Source: Christensenella sp. UBA4636
Lineage (GTDB): Bacteria > Bacillota > Clostridia > Christensenellales > Borkfalkiaceae
NCBI GenBank assembly: GCA_002405915.1
Contig: DHMS01000022.1
Span: 1 to 41,891 of the forward strand
Direction: 5' to 3'
Length of the DNA stretch: 41,891 nt
Position 1 is the stretch's first letter. Each line of letters begins with the position of its first letter. A program made the position numbers and the translations under genes. Under the pieces are notes generated by a model. It was not told where the DNA came from, made no database searches, and saw nothing but the letters and a program-made list of their open reading frames with translations. This document shows, piece after piece, positions 15,432 to 23,468 of this stretch.

Positions 15432-16808
15432 ATGGAAGAAAAAAGAGCCGTCACTATGGAAAAGCTCGTCAACCTTTGCAAAGGCAGAGGAATAATCTTT
15501 CCGGGCAGCGACATTTACGGCGGCATGGGCAACACCTGGGATTACGGTCCCGTCGGCGTTGAAATAAAGAATAATCTCAAAAGACTTTGGTGGAAGCGTT
15601 TCGTTCAACAGTCGGAAAACTCATACGGCGTGGACGCGGCTATCCTTATGAATTCGAGAGTTTGGGAAGCAAGCGGTCACACCGCCTCTTTCTCCGACCC
15701 GAAAATGGATTGCAAGTTCTGCAAAACAAGACACAGAGCCGACAACTTAATCGAAGCCCATTCGCACGGCGCGGTCAACCCCGACCTCATGACCAACGAG
15801 GAAATGGAAAACTATATAAAAGAACACCACGTCGTTTGCCCTAAGTGCGGCAAGTGCGACTTTACGCCGATTAGGCAGTTCAACCTTATGTTCGAAACCT
15901 CGCGCGGCGTTACGGAAGAAGGTCAGAACAAAATTTACCTCCGCCCCGAAACGGCTCAAGGCGAATTCGTAAACTTCTTGAACGTACAAAGAACGATGAG
16001 AGCCAAAATCCCGTTCGGTATCGCGCAGATAGGTAAAGCCTTCCGCAACGAAGTCACCCCCGGCAACTTTATTTTCAGAACGATTGAGTTCGAACAAATG
16101 GAACATCAGTTCTTCTGCAAAGAAGGCACCGACCACGAATATTACGAATTTTACAAGAAAGCCGCAATGGACTTCCTCGTCGATTTGCATATAAGCCGCG
16201 AACATTTGCGCTATAAAGACCACGACAAACTCGCCCACTACGCGAAAGCCGCTTGCGACATTCAGTACCTTTTCCCGATAGGCTGGTCGGAACTCAACGG
16301 TATTCACAATAGAACGAATTACGATTTGAGCCGTCATCAGGAATATTCGGGCAAGAACATGAACTACGTTGACCCCGTAACCGGCGAAAAGTATATTCCG
16401 TACGATATCGAATATTCTATCGGCGCGGACAGACTTATGCTCGCTATCCTTTCCGAAGCTTACGACGAAGAAGTTGTCGGCAACGAAACGAGGGTCGTTA
16501 TGCACTTCCACCCCGCGGTCGCTGCGTATAAAGCGGCGGTTTTGCCCTTGCAGAAAAACCTCGGCGACAAAGCGAAAGAAGTTTACAGAATGCTCACTAA
16601 GTACTTCCCAGTCACCTACGACGAAGCCGGTTCTATCGGCAAGCGTTACCGCCGTCAGGACGAAATCGGCACGCCTATGTGCATAACCATTGACTTTGAC
16701 ACCTTAGAAAACGGTACTGTAACCGTCCGCGACCGCGACACGATGGAGCAAATCCGCCTCCCGATAGAGGAACTCAAAGCCCACATAGAAAAAGCAATCG
16801 AATTTTAA
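15432..16808 (+). CDS. glyQS: Glycyl-tRNA synthetase, single-chain dimeric type
   Basis: 458 residues, class II synthetase of the alpha2 type found in Firmicutes and eukaryotes. Motifs: the start 'LCKGRGIIFPGSDIYGGMGNTWDYGPVG', a Cys-rich zinc-knuckle-like insertion (CKFCKTRH ... CPKCGKC), motif 2 'FRNEVTPGNFIFRTIEFEQMEHQFF', motif 3 region 'SIGADRLMLAIL', and an anticodon-binding domain ending 'MEQIRLPIEELKAHIEKA'. AGAGGT precedes the ATG by about eight bases. The DUF4177 gene follows 22 bases downstream and is likely cotranscribed. Confidence 0.97.
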   Translation: MEEKRAVTMEKLVNLCKGRGIIFPGSDIYGGMGNTWDYGPVGVEIKNNLKRLWWKRFVQQSENSYGVDAAILMNSRVWEASGHTASFSDPKMDCKFCKTRHRADNLIEAHSHGAVNPDLMTNEEMENYIKEHHVVCPKCGKCDFTPIRQFNLMFETSRGVTEEGQNKIYLRPETAQGEFVNFLNVQRTMRAKIPFGIAQIGKAFRNEVTPGNFIFRTIEFEQMEHQFFCKEGTDHEYYEFYKKAAMDFLVDLHISREHLRYKDHDKLAHYAKAACDIQYLFPIGWSELNGIHNRTNYDLSRHQEYSGKNMNYVDPVTGEKYIPYDIEYSIGADRLMLAILSEAYDEEVVGNETRVVMHFHPAVAAYKAAVLPLQKNLGDKAKEVYRMLTKYFPVTYDEAGSIGKRYRRQDEIGTPMCITIDFDTLENGTVTVRDRDTMEQIRLPIEELKAHIEKAIEF

Positions 16809-16830
16809 GTAGGTAAATAAGGGTGAAAAT

Positions 16831-17031
16831 ATGGAATACGAATACAAGAGTATAATGTTTGACGGTAAGTTAAGACCTGCAGACGCTTACAACGAGCAAG
16901 TCCAAAAGTATTTAGACGAAAACGCTAAAGACGGCTGGCGGTTGCACACTCTCAATGTTTATTCTTCTTCCGGTATCGTTCATATGGTTTTCGAAAGAGA
17001 GAAAACCGATTACTCTCTTTTCGATATATAA
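16831..17031 (+). CDS. DUF4177 small protein
   Basis: 66 residues. The pattern 'YEYKSIMFDGKL' then 'YNEQVQKYLDENAKDGWRLHTLNVYSSSGIVHMVFERE' (beta strand, helix, 'GWRLH' then two strands) is that of DUF4177 proteins, small cytoplasmic proteins of unknown role. AGGGTGA lies upstream of the ATG. It follows glyQS by 22 bases, is followed by a strong terminator and then by copy D of the intergenic repeat. Confidence 0.8.
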   Translation: MEYEYKSIMFDGKLRPADAYNEQVQKYLDENAKDGWRLHTLNVYSSSGIVHMVFEREKTDYSLFDI

Positions 17032-17039
17032 TGTGACAA

Positions 17040-17079
17040 GCTCCGCCGAGGGGATTTTTCCCTCGGCGGAGCCTTTTTT
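17040..17079 (+). terminator. Strong terminator of the glyQS unit
   Basis: GCTCCGCCGAGGG (17040-17052) pairs with CCCTCGGCGGAGC (17060-17072), then CTTTTTT. Confidence 0.92.
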
Positions 17080-17098
17080 GTTATAAAGTTTTGCTAAA

Positions 17099-17120
17099 AA
17101 GTCCGTCTATAAGTCGATTA
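17099..17120 (+). repeat. Intergenic 15-bp motif, copy D
   Basis: AAGTCCGT then CTATAAGTCGATTA (17107-17120), on the plus strand, downstream of the DUF4177 gene's terminator. Same sense relative to the upstream gene as copies A to C. Confidence 0.7.
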
Positions 17121-17142
17121 AATGAGGATTTGGGGGAAAATT

Positions 17143-17262
17143 TTATTTATATGTTACAGTACAATTTACATAGGTAAGGGTACCATTTGTATTAAGCTGG
17201 TATGCATAAGTTATGTATCGCGTGTTATCAAGTTTCATAGAAACGACTATACAAGTCGCAAA
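17143..17262 (-). other. In-frame continuation of the lipase gene beyond the TAG stop
   Basis: Past the TAG at 17263-17265, the same frame reads 39 codons (FATCIVVSMKLDNTRYITYA ... ending NCTVTYK) to a TAA at 17143-17145. The residues look like the last strands of the C-terminal beta domain rather than random translation. The TAG is the only amber stop among the genes annotated here; all others end in TAA or TGA. Confidence 0.6.
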
Positions 17263-20200
17263 CTAATTTTCGGTAATATCTACAATCTTGCTCGCGCCGG
17301 TATTGATAGAAACGCTCCGTTTGTCATAATCATTTACATTCCAAACTTTTGCGTCCTTTTCAAATAACATTTTAGAGTTGTAATCGAAAGTTACCATGGC
17401 ACTACTGACATTCTCTATTTTTATCTTCCAAGTAGTTCCGACTTTACCGACTATACTAAGTTTAGGATAACAAACTTCCCAATGCGCATAAAGAGTTATA
17501 TCGCTATCTATATCATATACTCTTTTAGTCAAAAATCCTGACACAGATTGCGTGTAATAAGCACTGCTGCCCGAGTTTTTTGTCGTCTTATAAGCGACAA
17601 ACCTATATCCAGCCCTTACAGGGAAGTTTATATTAGGAACGGTTTTACCAAATGTCGCCGTTACTTTTGTTGTAGTCGAGCTTGTGCTTGTACCTCCGTT
17701 AAAATCAAAAGTTATTGTATAAGTATTTGCCGTCCAATACGCAGTAAATGTGAACGTAGAAGTATTCGTTGCCGTTTCGGGAATTTTAAAAGAACCTCCA
17801 AACTCATATATTACACCATTACATCTCCAATGTCCGTCATGATATCCGGTCTTTGTTGCTGTCGGTAAAGTAATTACGTCACCTGAAAAAGCATTGTAAG
17901 CAGTCGGAGAAACCGTATAACTTCCGCCATTTAGCGAGTAGTAGATATCACACTGATACGCCCATTTTGCATACAACGTTACATTTCCAGGTGAAGTTAT
18001 CCTTTGAACCCTTTCATTCACACATTCTTCATCATAGTACCATCCGTTATGGCGTGCCGCTCTTAGTGTAGCGGGTTGCAAAATGATAGGTAGGTCGGCT
18101 ATAGTGAACTTAGTCGGATTGTTCGGCATATCCGCATTTGGATACGTTATCGTATATTCAATCAAAGTCCAATCGGCAAGTATGAGTTTGTTTTCGGTGT
18201 AAGTCCAAGCAGATAACATATCGCCGTTGCTGTCGGCAAATACCGTATCGCCTATCTTCCAACCATTAAATATTGCACCTTCCTTTACATATACAGGGAG
18301 TTTTACCGTTTCGCCGTACTTAACAGTCATCGTTGTAGAGGACACGCAATACTCGGAATTAAGAGTCATAACGTACGTTTTCGGTTTCATTACCGCTTTA
18401 AGATAAATCGCTCCGTTATCTTCTATTCCTACCGTTAAATCCGGCATTGTTTCGGGGTCAAATTTCGAATTAACTGGATATTTTGCTTTCGTAGCTTCGT
18501 TAGCGTTTATCGGATACCTCGATATAGCCCAATAATCAAAGTCTTTGCCTATTTCGCTTACCGCTTCGTAAAGCCTATCGGAATATACTATCGTATCGTC
18601 GTAATACCCCTCTATCGGGTTTACGCCCTCGCTCGAAACTACGCCGTCGATAATAAGCTGGAAGAATTCTTTCTCGAATATAGCCGTGATTTCATATATC
18701 GCGCCGTCAACGGGAGTATTCCCATATAATTCGCTCCAACTCAAAAGCTTATCTTCAAAACCTTTCTTTGCAAAATATTTAAACCTATGCCCTTCTTTGT
18801 AGCTGATTTTTCTCGGATTAAACCTTTCGTTAAGGTCGTCGACGGTTCCCAATTCGCCCGCTTCGATATCCGTTTCCGTGTCGCTTATCGTATCTCTGCC
18901 GCCTACCCAATAAACTCTTCCGTCCATATCTATTTTTATCTTGAACGTTATTCTCGTCCAAGAAGCATATAGCGTGGTATCGGCAGCTATATTCCATACG
19001 GCAAAGCACGAAGCTCCGTTTATCTGCGAATAATATATTCCCGCTTCAGTTCTCCACCCGTTGAAAGTATAGTTCTCTTTCGTCAATACGGGCAACGTAT
19101 AAGGTTGTCCGTACGTTACAGTCATATTTTCAACGTTTTGTCCGCTCGAATCCACAAACGTTATAGTATACTCGTTCGCTTGCCATTCCGCATACAACGT
19201 AACGTTATTCGTTATGCTTCCTTTGCGGATAATCGTTCCTATATTGTTCGCTTCGGAAAAGTCGGAAGAAGTGTTCCAACCTTTGAACGTATAACCCTCT
19301 CTCGTTATTGTCGGCAGAGTCTTATCCTCTTCAACCGTAAACATCATATTTTGAACGAAAACGTCGCAACCCGTTTGGAAAGTAATAGTATACGTCACCG
19401 CTTCGAATTCGGCAAACAACTCTAAGCCGTCTGCGTTGTCTACCACGCTTAAACTATCGTAAGCTTTGCCGTTCTCGTCGCGCCAACCTTTAAACAGACA
19501 TCCCGCTTTTTGCGGATTATCGACAGTACCGAGAGTATCGCCGTAAGATAACGTCTTTGTTTCTTTCAGACTGCCGTCTACGTAATATTTTACGCTAACT
19601 TGCTTAGTGGTAATTTTATCGGCGTATTCAGTCCAGCCTTTCGCTTCGTCGGTTTTGTAATCTCCGAGATTATTTGAGGGTACTTTTATACCGACATTCT
19701 CACTGCACCCGTCAAGCGCGCCCGTTCCCAAGTGTACTACTTTATCGAGATTTAACGCTTCAATATTTTCTAATGTAGAACAACCCGTAAAAGCATATTC
19801 GCAAACGCTTTCTACGTTTTTACCTAAAACGACTTTCTTTACACTGTCATTACCGACGAACGCATAAGCGGATATCGATTCTATATTATCGCCTACCACA
19901 ACGGTTTCACCCGCGCTTGTCTTTTTATACAATACCTTACCTATTACAATATCTTCGGCTTCGTCCGTAAGCTTTGTTGCGGCAACGCCTGCAGAATAGA
20001 TAAAGTCAGTCTTAGGTGCGTTAAGCGTTGCCAAAGCGGAGCAGTTTACCACGGCATAAGAATTGATTGTATTTACGTTGTTAAGATTGAGCGTTTGCAA
20101 TGTTGAGTTATTCGTGAAAGCATAGTTAGAAAGTTCTAAGCAAGCCGCGTCAACCGTAAAGCTCGTTGCCGTTTTACCCGACGGATAGCAAACAAGTTTA

Positions 20201-22143
20201 TCTTTGTTTTTAGTATACAACACGCCGTTTTCGCTTGTGTATTCAGTATTTTGGCTGTTTACGGTTATGTTTGTTAGCTTAGCGCAGTTTAAAAAAGCTC
20301 CTGAATTGTAATTTTTCAAACTATTCGGTAAAGAAACGCTGGTAAGCAAATCTAAACTCGTAAAAGCTCCTACATCAAGCGTTTCAACCCCTTCAGACAA
20401 TTCAACAGTAACGACTTTTGAAAATCCTTCAAAAGCATGAGTACCAATCCCTTTTACGCTCGAAGGCACTTTTATTTTAGTAATTCCGTCCTTGTTCATC
20501 GTAAGAAACGCAAATTGTGAAACTTCAGTAACAGCTTTTCCGTCAATACTTGTAGGAATTTCCAAAGTATTTGCCGTATATGCGCCGTTAAAGCCCGTTA
20601 CGGCAACCGTACCATCTGCTTTTTCTTTAGTTGTAAAGCCAAAATCAGCATTTAAACCAAACTGTAAAGTCGAAACTATACTATTTATGATAACGCTATC
20701 ACGAGCTTCAAGATTGTGCGCAACGGGAGGCGCATTTTGGGAAACTTTTTCGTAATTAGCATCTCCTCCGACAAATGGGCGAGTAATGCGATTAAATCCT
20801 TTATATGTATACCCACCGTATTCAAGCATCCCTAAGTTTTTTCCTTGCTGAGAATCAAGAGGAACAAGCACGTCGTTATACCATGAGACAAACAAAGGAT
20901 GTATATCGAGACTCAACTCAACATTTAAAATCTCTAAAATGTCAATTGTTTTGCTTTCTGGAAATACGCTGTTTAACGGAGCTAAAAGCATATCTCTAAG
21001 CGCAAGAACACCGGGTTTTCCAAGAGAGGTAACGATTTTCCCAACACCGACCGCATGCACAGCCGCAACCACCCAAGGCTTATTCTCATCGCTAAGCATT
21101 CCTGAGTAGTCGTTTGATAATGCTTCGCCAAGAGATTTTATTGTATGATAGCTACCATACGCATAAGCGTTTATATTCTTATATAATGTGTCATAATTTT
21201 CATTCCACCTATTGCTATACGTACAGTACACTTCAGGATTAACAATATCTGCAAGTCCATCGTTTTTACCCATTACAGCTTCTCCGAATATGTTTGCCGT
21301 TGTCGAACCAAAATACGGAGTTCCTATACTGACAAGCGAAGCTACTAAATCGGGGTGGTCAAGAGCATACTGCATATTAGTAAGCCCGCCTCGGGAATGC
21401 CCTATTAAATTGAGTTTAGGCAACTTACCCTCATTCAATATTTTTACATCATAAACTATTCTGCTTATTACGTAATTAAATTGATAGTAAACATTATCGT
21501 TAGATTCGTCAGAACCGAAAGTTTCAAATACAACCACTATATGTTTCGAAATATCGGTAATCGAACTAACCAATGTTCCTGTACTATAATAGCTATTCGT
21601 AGCGGATTTGCAGTTTGTGATATCAAATAAGCTCATTCCACTATAAATTTTTTTCTTGCCATTTTCATTACTAACGTCTCGCCTTTCCGCTCGTGCAAGA
21701 TAAATATTGACGTTTCCGTTGTTTTTCTCCTCTATTTGCGAAATTAAAGACTCACTGTCATACGCAAAAACTGTATTATCAGGACTTCCTTTCGAATAAT
21801 GATTACTCCAAGTGCCGGCATCGCTACCCAAGCCGTGCGTTAAAACCGTAATTTGCGGCGGCATGTCAGTTGTAACCTCATTATTATTACGATTTTCCAT
21901 TGAATATTTTATAGAATAATCGTATTGATTGTTTATTTTGGAATCGTTTTCGCTATAGATAAACTTGCCATTTTCGTCGAATTGCGTATAATCAACGTCA
22001 AATGTATTTGTTGCATTATACAATTCTATTTCTGTCAATGTGCTTGCTTTCGCCTCTTTTACAGACAAAAAAACGCCACTAACAGTCGATAACAGTGTAA
22101 TAACACATAAAATTGCTATTAAAAATTGTTTTTTCACTCTCAT
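17263..22143 (-). CDS. Secreted alpha/beta-hydrolase (lipase-like) fused to BspA-type LRR and InlB-type repeats
   Basis: 1626 residues before a TAG stop. An N-terminal signal peptide (about 1-33, ending KEAKA) directs secretion. An alpha/beta-hydrolase domain (~70-500) contains 'VLTHGLGSDAGTWSNHY' (oxyanion loop), the elbow GHSRGG (Ser250), DVLVPLDSQQG (Asp424) and 'PPVAHNLEARD' (His476), a complete lipase-like triad. BspA-type LRR_5 repeats follow (~500-850; 'AFEGFSKVVTVELSEGVETLDVGAF'), then about nine InlB/Listeria-Bacteroides repeats (~850-1560; 'GYTFKGWN', 'VTLYAEW') and a C-terminal beta domain. No LPXTG is visible. A GGAGG sits 13 bases upstream within the last codons of the lipoprotein gene eight bases away, suggesting translational coupling. 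The frame continues 39 codons past TAG; see findings. Likely a surface or secreted esterase/adhesin acting on lipids or host material. Confidence 0.85.
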   Translation of the reverse strand: MRVKKQFLIAILCVITLLSTVSGVFLSVKEAKASTLTEIELYNATNTFDVDYTQFDENGKFIYSENDSKINNQYDYSIKYSMENRNNNEVTTDMPPQITVLTHGLGSDAGTWSNHYSKGSPDNTVFAYDSESLISQIEEKNNGNVNIYLARAERRDVSNENGKKKIYSGMSLFDITNCKSATNSYYSTGTLVSSITDISKHIVVVFETFGSDESNDNVYYQFNYVISRIVYDVKILNEGKLPKLNLIGHSRGGLTNMQYALDHPDLVASLVSIGTPYFGSTTANIFGEAVMGKNDGLADIVNPEVYCTYSNRWNENYDTLYKNINAYAYGSYHTIKSLGEALSNDYSGMLSDENKPWVVAAVHAVGVGKIVTSLGKPGVLALRDMLLAPLNSVFPESKTIDILEILNVELSLDIHPLFVSWYNDVLVPLDSQQGKNLGMLEYGGYTYKGFNRITRPFVGGDANYEKVSQNAPPVAHNLEARDSVIINSIVSTLQFGLNADFGFTTKEKADGTVAVTGFNGAYTANTLEIPTSIDGKAVTEVSQFAFLTMNKDGITKIKVPSSVKGIGTHAFEGFSKVVTVELSEGVETLDVGAFTSLDLLTSVSLPNSLKNYNSGAFLNCAKLTNITVNSQNTEYTSENGVLYTKNKDKLVCYPSGKTATSFTVDAACLELSNYAFTNNSTLQTLNLNNVNTINSYAVVNCSALATLNAPKTDFIYSAGVAATKLTDEAEDIVIGKVLYKKTSAGETVVVGDNIESISAYAFVGNDSVKKVVLGKNVESVCEYAFTGCSTLENIEALNLDKVVHLGTGALDGCSENVGIKVPSNNLGDYKTDEAKGWTEYADKITTKQVSVKYYVDGSLKETKTLSYGDTLGTVDNPQKAGCLFKGWRDENGKAYDSLSVVDNADGLELFAEFEAVTYTITFQTGCDVFVQNMMFTVEEDKTLPTITREGYTFKGWNTSSDFSEANNIGTIIRKGSITNNVTLYAEWQANEYTITFVDSSGQNVENMTVTYGQPYTLPVLTKENYTFNGWRTEAGIYYSQINGASCFAVWNIAADTTLYASWTRITFKIKIDMDGRVYWVGGRDTISDTETDIEAGELGTVDDLNERFNPRKISYKEGHRFKYFAKKGFEDKLLSWSELYGNTPVDGAIYEITAIFEKEFFQLIIDGVVSSEGVNPIEGYYDDTIVYSDRLYEAVSEIGKDFDYWAISRYPINANEATKAKYPVNSKFDPETMPDLTVGIEDNGAIYLKAVMKPKTYVMTLNSEYCVSSTTMTVKYGETVKLPVYVKEGAIFNGWKIGDTVFADSNGDMLSAWTYTENKLILADWTLIEYTITYPNADMPNNPTKFTIADLPIILQPATLRAARHNGWYYDEECVNERVQRITSPGNVTLYAKWAYQCDIYYSLNGGSYTVSPTAYNAFSGDVITLPTATKTGYHDGHWRCNGVIYEFGGSFKIPETATNTSTFTFTAYWTANTYTITFDFNGGTSTSSTTTKVTATFGKTVPNINFPVRAGYRFVAYKTTKNSGSSAYYTQSVSGFLTKRVYDIDSDITLYAHWEVCYPKLSIVGKVGTTWKIKIENVSSAMVTFDYNSKMLFEKDAKVWNVNDYDKRSVSINTGASKIVDITEN

Positions 22144-22151
22144 ATTGTTTT

Positions 22152-22811
22152 TTATTCCTCCGGTAATGTTATTTTATCGCTTTTTATTGATTGGCTGCCA
22201 ATCGATTCGGGATTATATCCGAGATAAAAAACCTCGTCAGTCAGCAAGTCGTAAGAGAAAAGGCATGTAGGGATATGTCCTTTTCCTATATCAAACCAAG
22301 CCTTTTGATAATGAAATGTGATGACAAAAATATAATCTTTGTAAATTGTGATAGCGTTCACGCCGTTTACGATTTCTCCACCGGATCTCGGACTCCCCGA
22401 AGGTGAATATTTTTCATTTATATAATGACACCACATATAAGATATCTTAACAAAGGCTTTACTTCTTTCTTTTAAAAAGTCTTTGTTTATACAAATTGTT
22501 TTTTTATCTTCGTCGTCACCAATTGTTAGATAAAAATCTTCGTTTTTTTGCTCCACATTGACAGTTTTACCGTAAACGGTGTACGTCCCTTCTGCTCTTT
22601 CCAATGGTATCGATGTATCGTTCGCCTCACAGCCGATAGAAAATCCCTCTTTTTCAATAGGAACTGTTTCCATGAACTCTTTCACAAACGCATAAGCTTT
22701 TTCTCTTTTGCTGTTTATAAAACTTCCGACACACCCGCTTAACGATACTGAAAAAACCACAACCAAGGCAAGTAGCAACGAAATAAAAGTCTTGTTAATT
22801 GTTCTTTTCAT
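22152..22811 (-). CDS. Predicted lipoprotein preceding the lipase
   Basis: 219 residues. Lipoprotein signal peptide with lipobox SLSGC (Cys27), then a mature domain of mixed strands ('GTYTVYGKTVNVEQKNEDFYLTIGDDEDKKTICINKDFL', 'AITIYKDYIFVITFHYQKAWF'). No family recognised. GGAGA precedes the ATG. It is the first gene of a two-gene operon with the lipase (gap eight bases); a chaperone or anchoring role for the lipase is a guess. The transcript starts at a strong promoter 240 bases upstream and has a structured leader with a six-codon open frame. Confidence 0.75.
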   Translation of the reverse strand: MKRTINKTFISLLLALVVVFSVSLSGCVGSFINSKREKAYAFVKEFMETVPIEKEGFSIGCEANDTSIPLERAEGTYTVYGKTVNVEQKNEDFYLTIGDDEDKKTICINKDFLKERSKAFVKISYMWCHYINEKYSPSGSPRSGGEIVNGVNAITIYKDYIFVITFHYQKAWFDIGKGHIPTCLFSYDLLTDEVFYLGYNPESIGSQSIKSDKITLPEE

Positions 22812-22848
22812 TTTAAATCTCCGTTATTTTTGATTAAAAATTAAAAAT

Positions 22849-22867
22849 CCGTATGCAAAAAATACGG
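22849..22867 (-). promoter_or_regulatory. Leader hairpin with T-tract before the lipoprotein gene (possible attenuator)
   Basis: Minus strand: CCGTAT and ATACGG pair around a T-rich loop (22862-22867 with 22849-22854), followed by ATTTTTAA. It lies between the short leader frame and the gene's SD. Confidence 0.4.
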
Positions 22868-22894
22868 GGTTGAGTTTTTTTGCCTACGAAATTC

Positions 22895-22915
22895 TTATAA
22901 AATAACTATATTCAT
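22895..22915 (-). CDS. Possible six-residue leader peptide
   Basis: ATG-AAT-ATA-GTT-ATT-TTA-TAA encodes MNIVIL. It is preceded at normal spacing by GAGGTGGG, a better ribosome site than chance AT-rich DNA would give. With the hairpin that follows, it has the layout of a translation-linked attenuator, but the codons show no clear amino-acid bias beyond Ile/Val/Leu. Speculative. Confidence 0.3.
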   Translation of the reverse strand: MNIVIL

Positions 22916-22967
22916 TTTTCCCACCTCATGTACTCTTCTCTTTTGGTTTTAGCTTAAAAAGCTAAGT

Positions 22968-23010
22968 TTTTGCCGCGCGCGCTTATATTTTTTGCACACG
23001 TTCGGCAAAA
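22968..23010 (-). promoter_or_regulatory. Distal stem in the lipoprotein leader
   Basis: TTTTGCCG (22968-22975) pairs with CGGCAAAA (23003-23010) across a 27-base loop rich in GCGCGC. A small TTAGCTT/AAGCTAA hairpin lies next to it at 22949-22965. Confidence 0.35.
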
Positions 23011-23049
23011 GTGATAAAAAACTATTACTCACTCCCTTTTCTCGTCCTT

Positions 23050-23078
23050 ATTGTATCATATGTTTTTTTATTTGTCAA
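23050..23078 (-). promoter_or_regulatory. SigA promoter of the lipoprotein-lipase operon
   Basis: Minus strand: TTGACA (complement of 23073-23078), 17 bp, TACAAT (complement of 23050-23055). The remaining gap 23079-23330 is very AT-rich, with an ATTATTT/AAATAAT inverted repeat near 23092-23107 and nothing else recognised. Confidence 0.8.
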
Positions 23079-23330
23079 CAATTTTTTTGAAATTATTTGA
23101 AAATAATTTTGAACGTTTAAAAACATTTATTGATGGTTGCGACGATAAAAAATTTCGTACAACTATAAACCGCACTCGGGCATACAACAAAAAACATTGC
23201 AAATTTTGCGGTTAAATTAAAAAGTTTGAGCCTAACGAAAAAAATTTCGACAATTTTACCGGATTAGTTTTCTTTTTGCAAAAATTGACAAATCGTTCAC
23301 AAAACCGCTAAATTTTTAATGCAATTTAAA

Positions 23331-23359
23331 TTGACAAAACACGGTCTTTTTGGTATATT
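23331..23359 (+). promoter_or_regulatory. SigA promoter of the DUF1538-PII operon
   Basis: TTGACA (23331-23336), 17 bp, TATATT (23354-23359). Leader about 100 nt. Confidence 0.75.
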
Positions 23360-23468
23360 ATATACGTAATAAAATAAGCGCAAAAAAGTTGCAATATTAA
23401 AAAACAAAAAAGAGAAGAAAAGCAGAACAAAAAGAGAATAAACTTAACGACAAAAAGGAGGGCTTATA

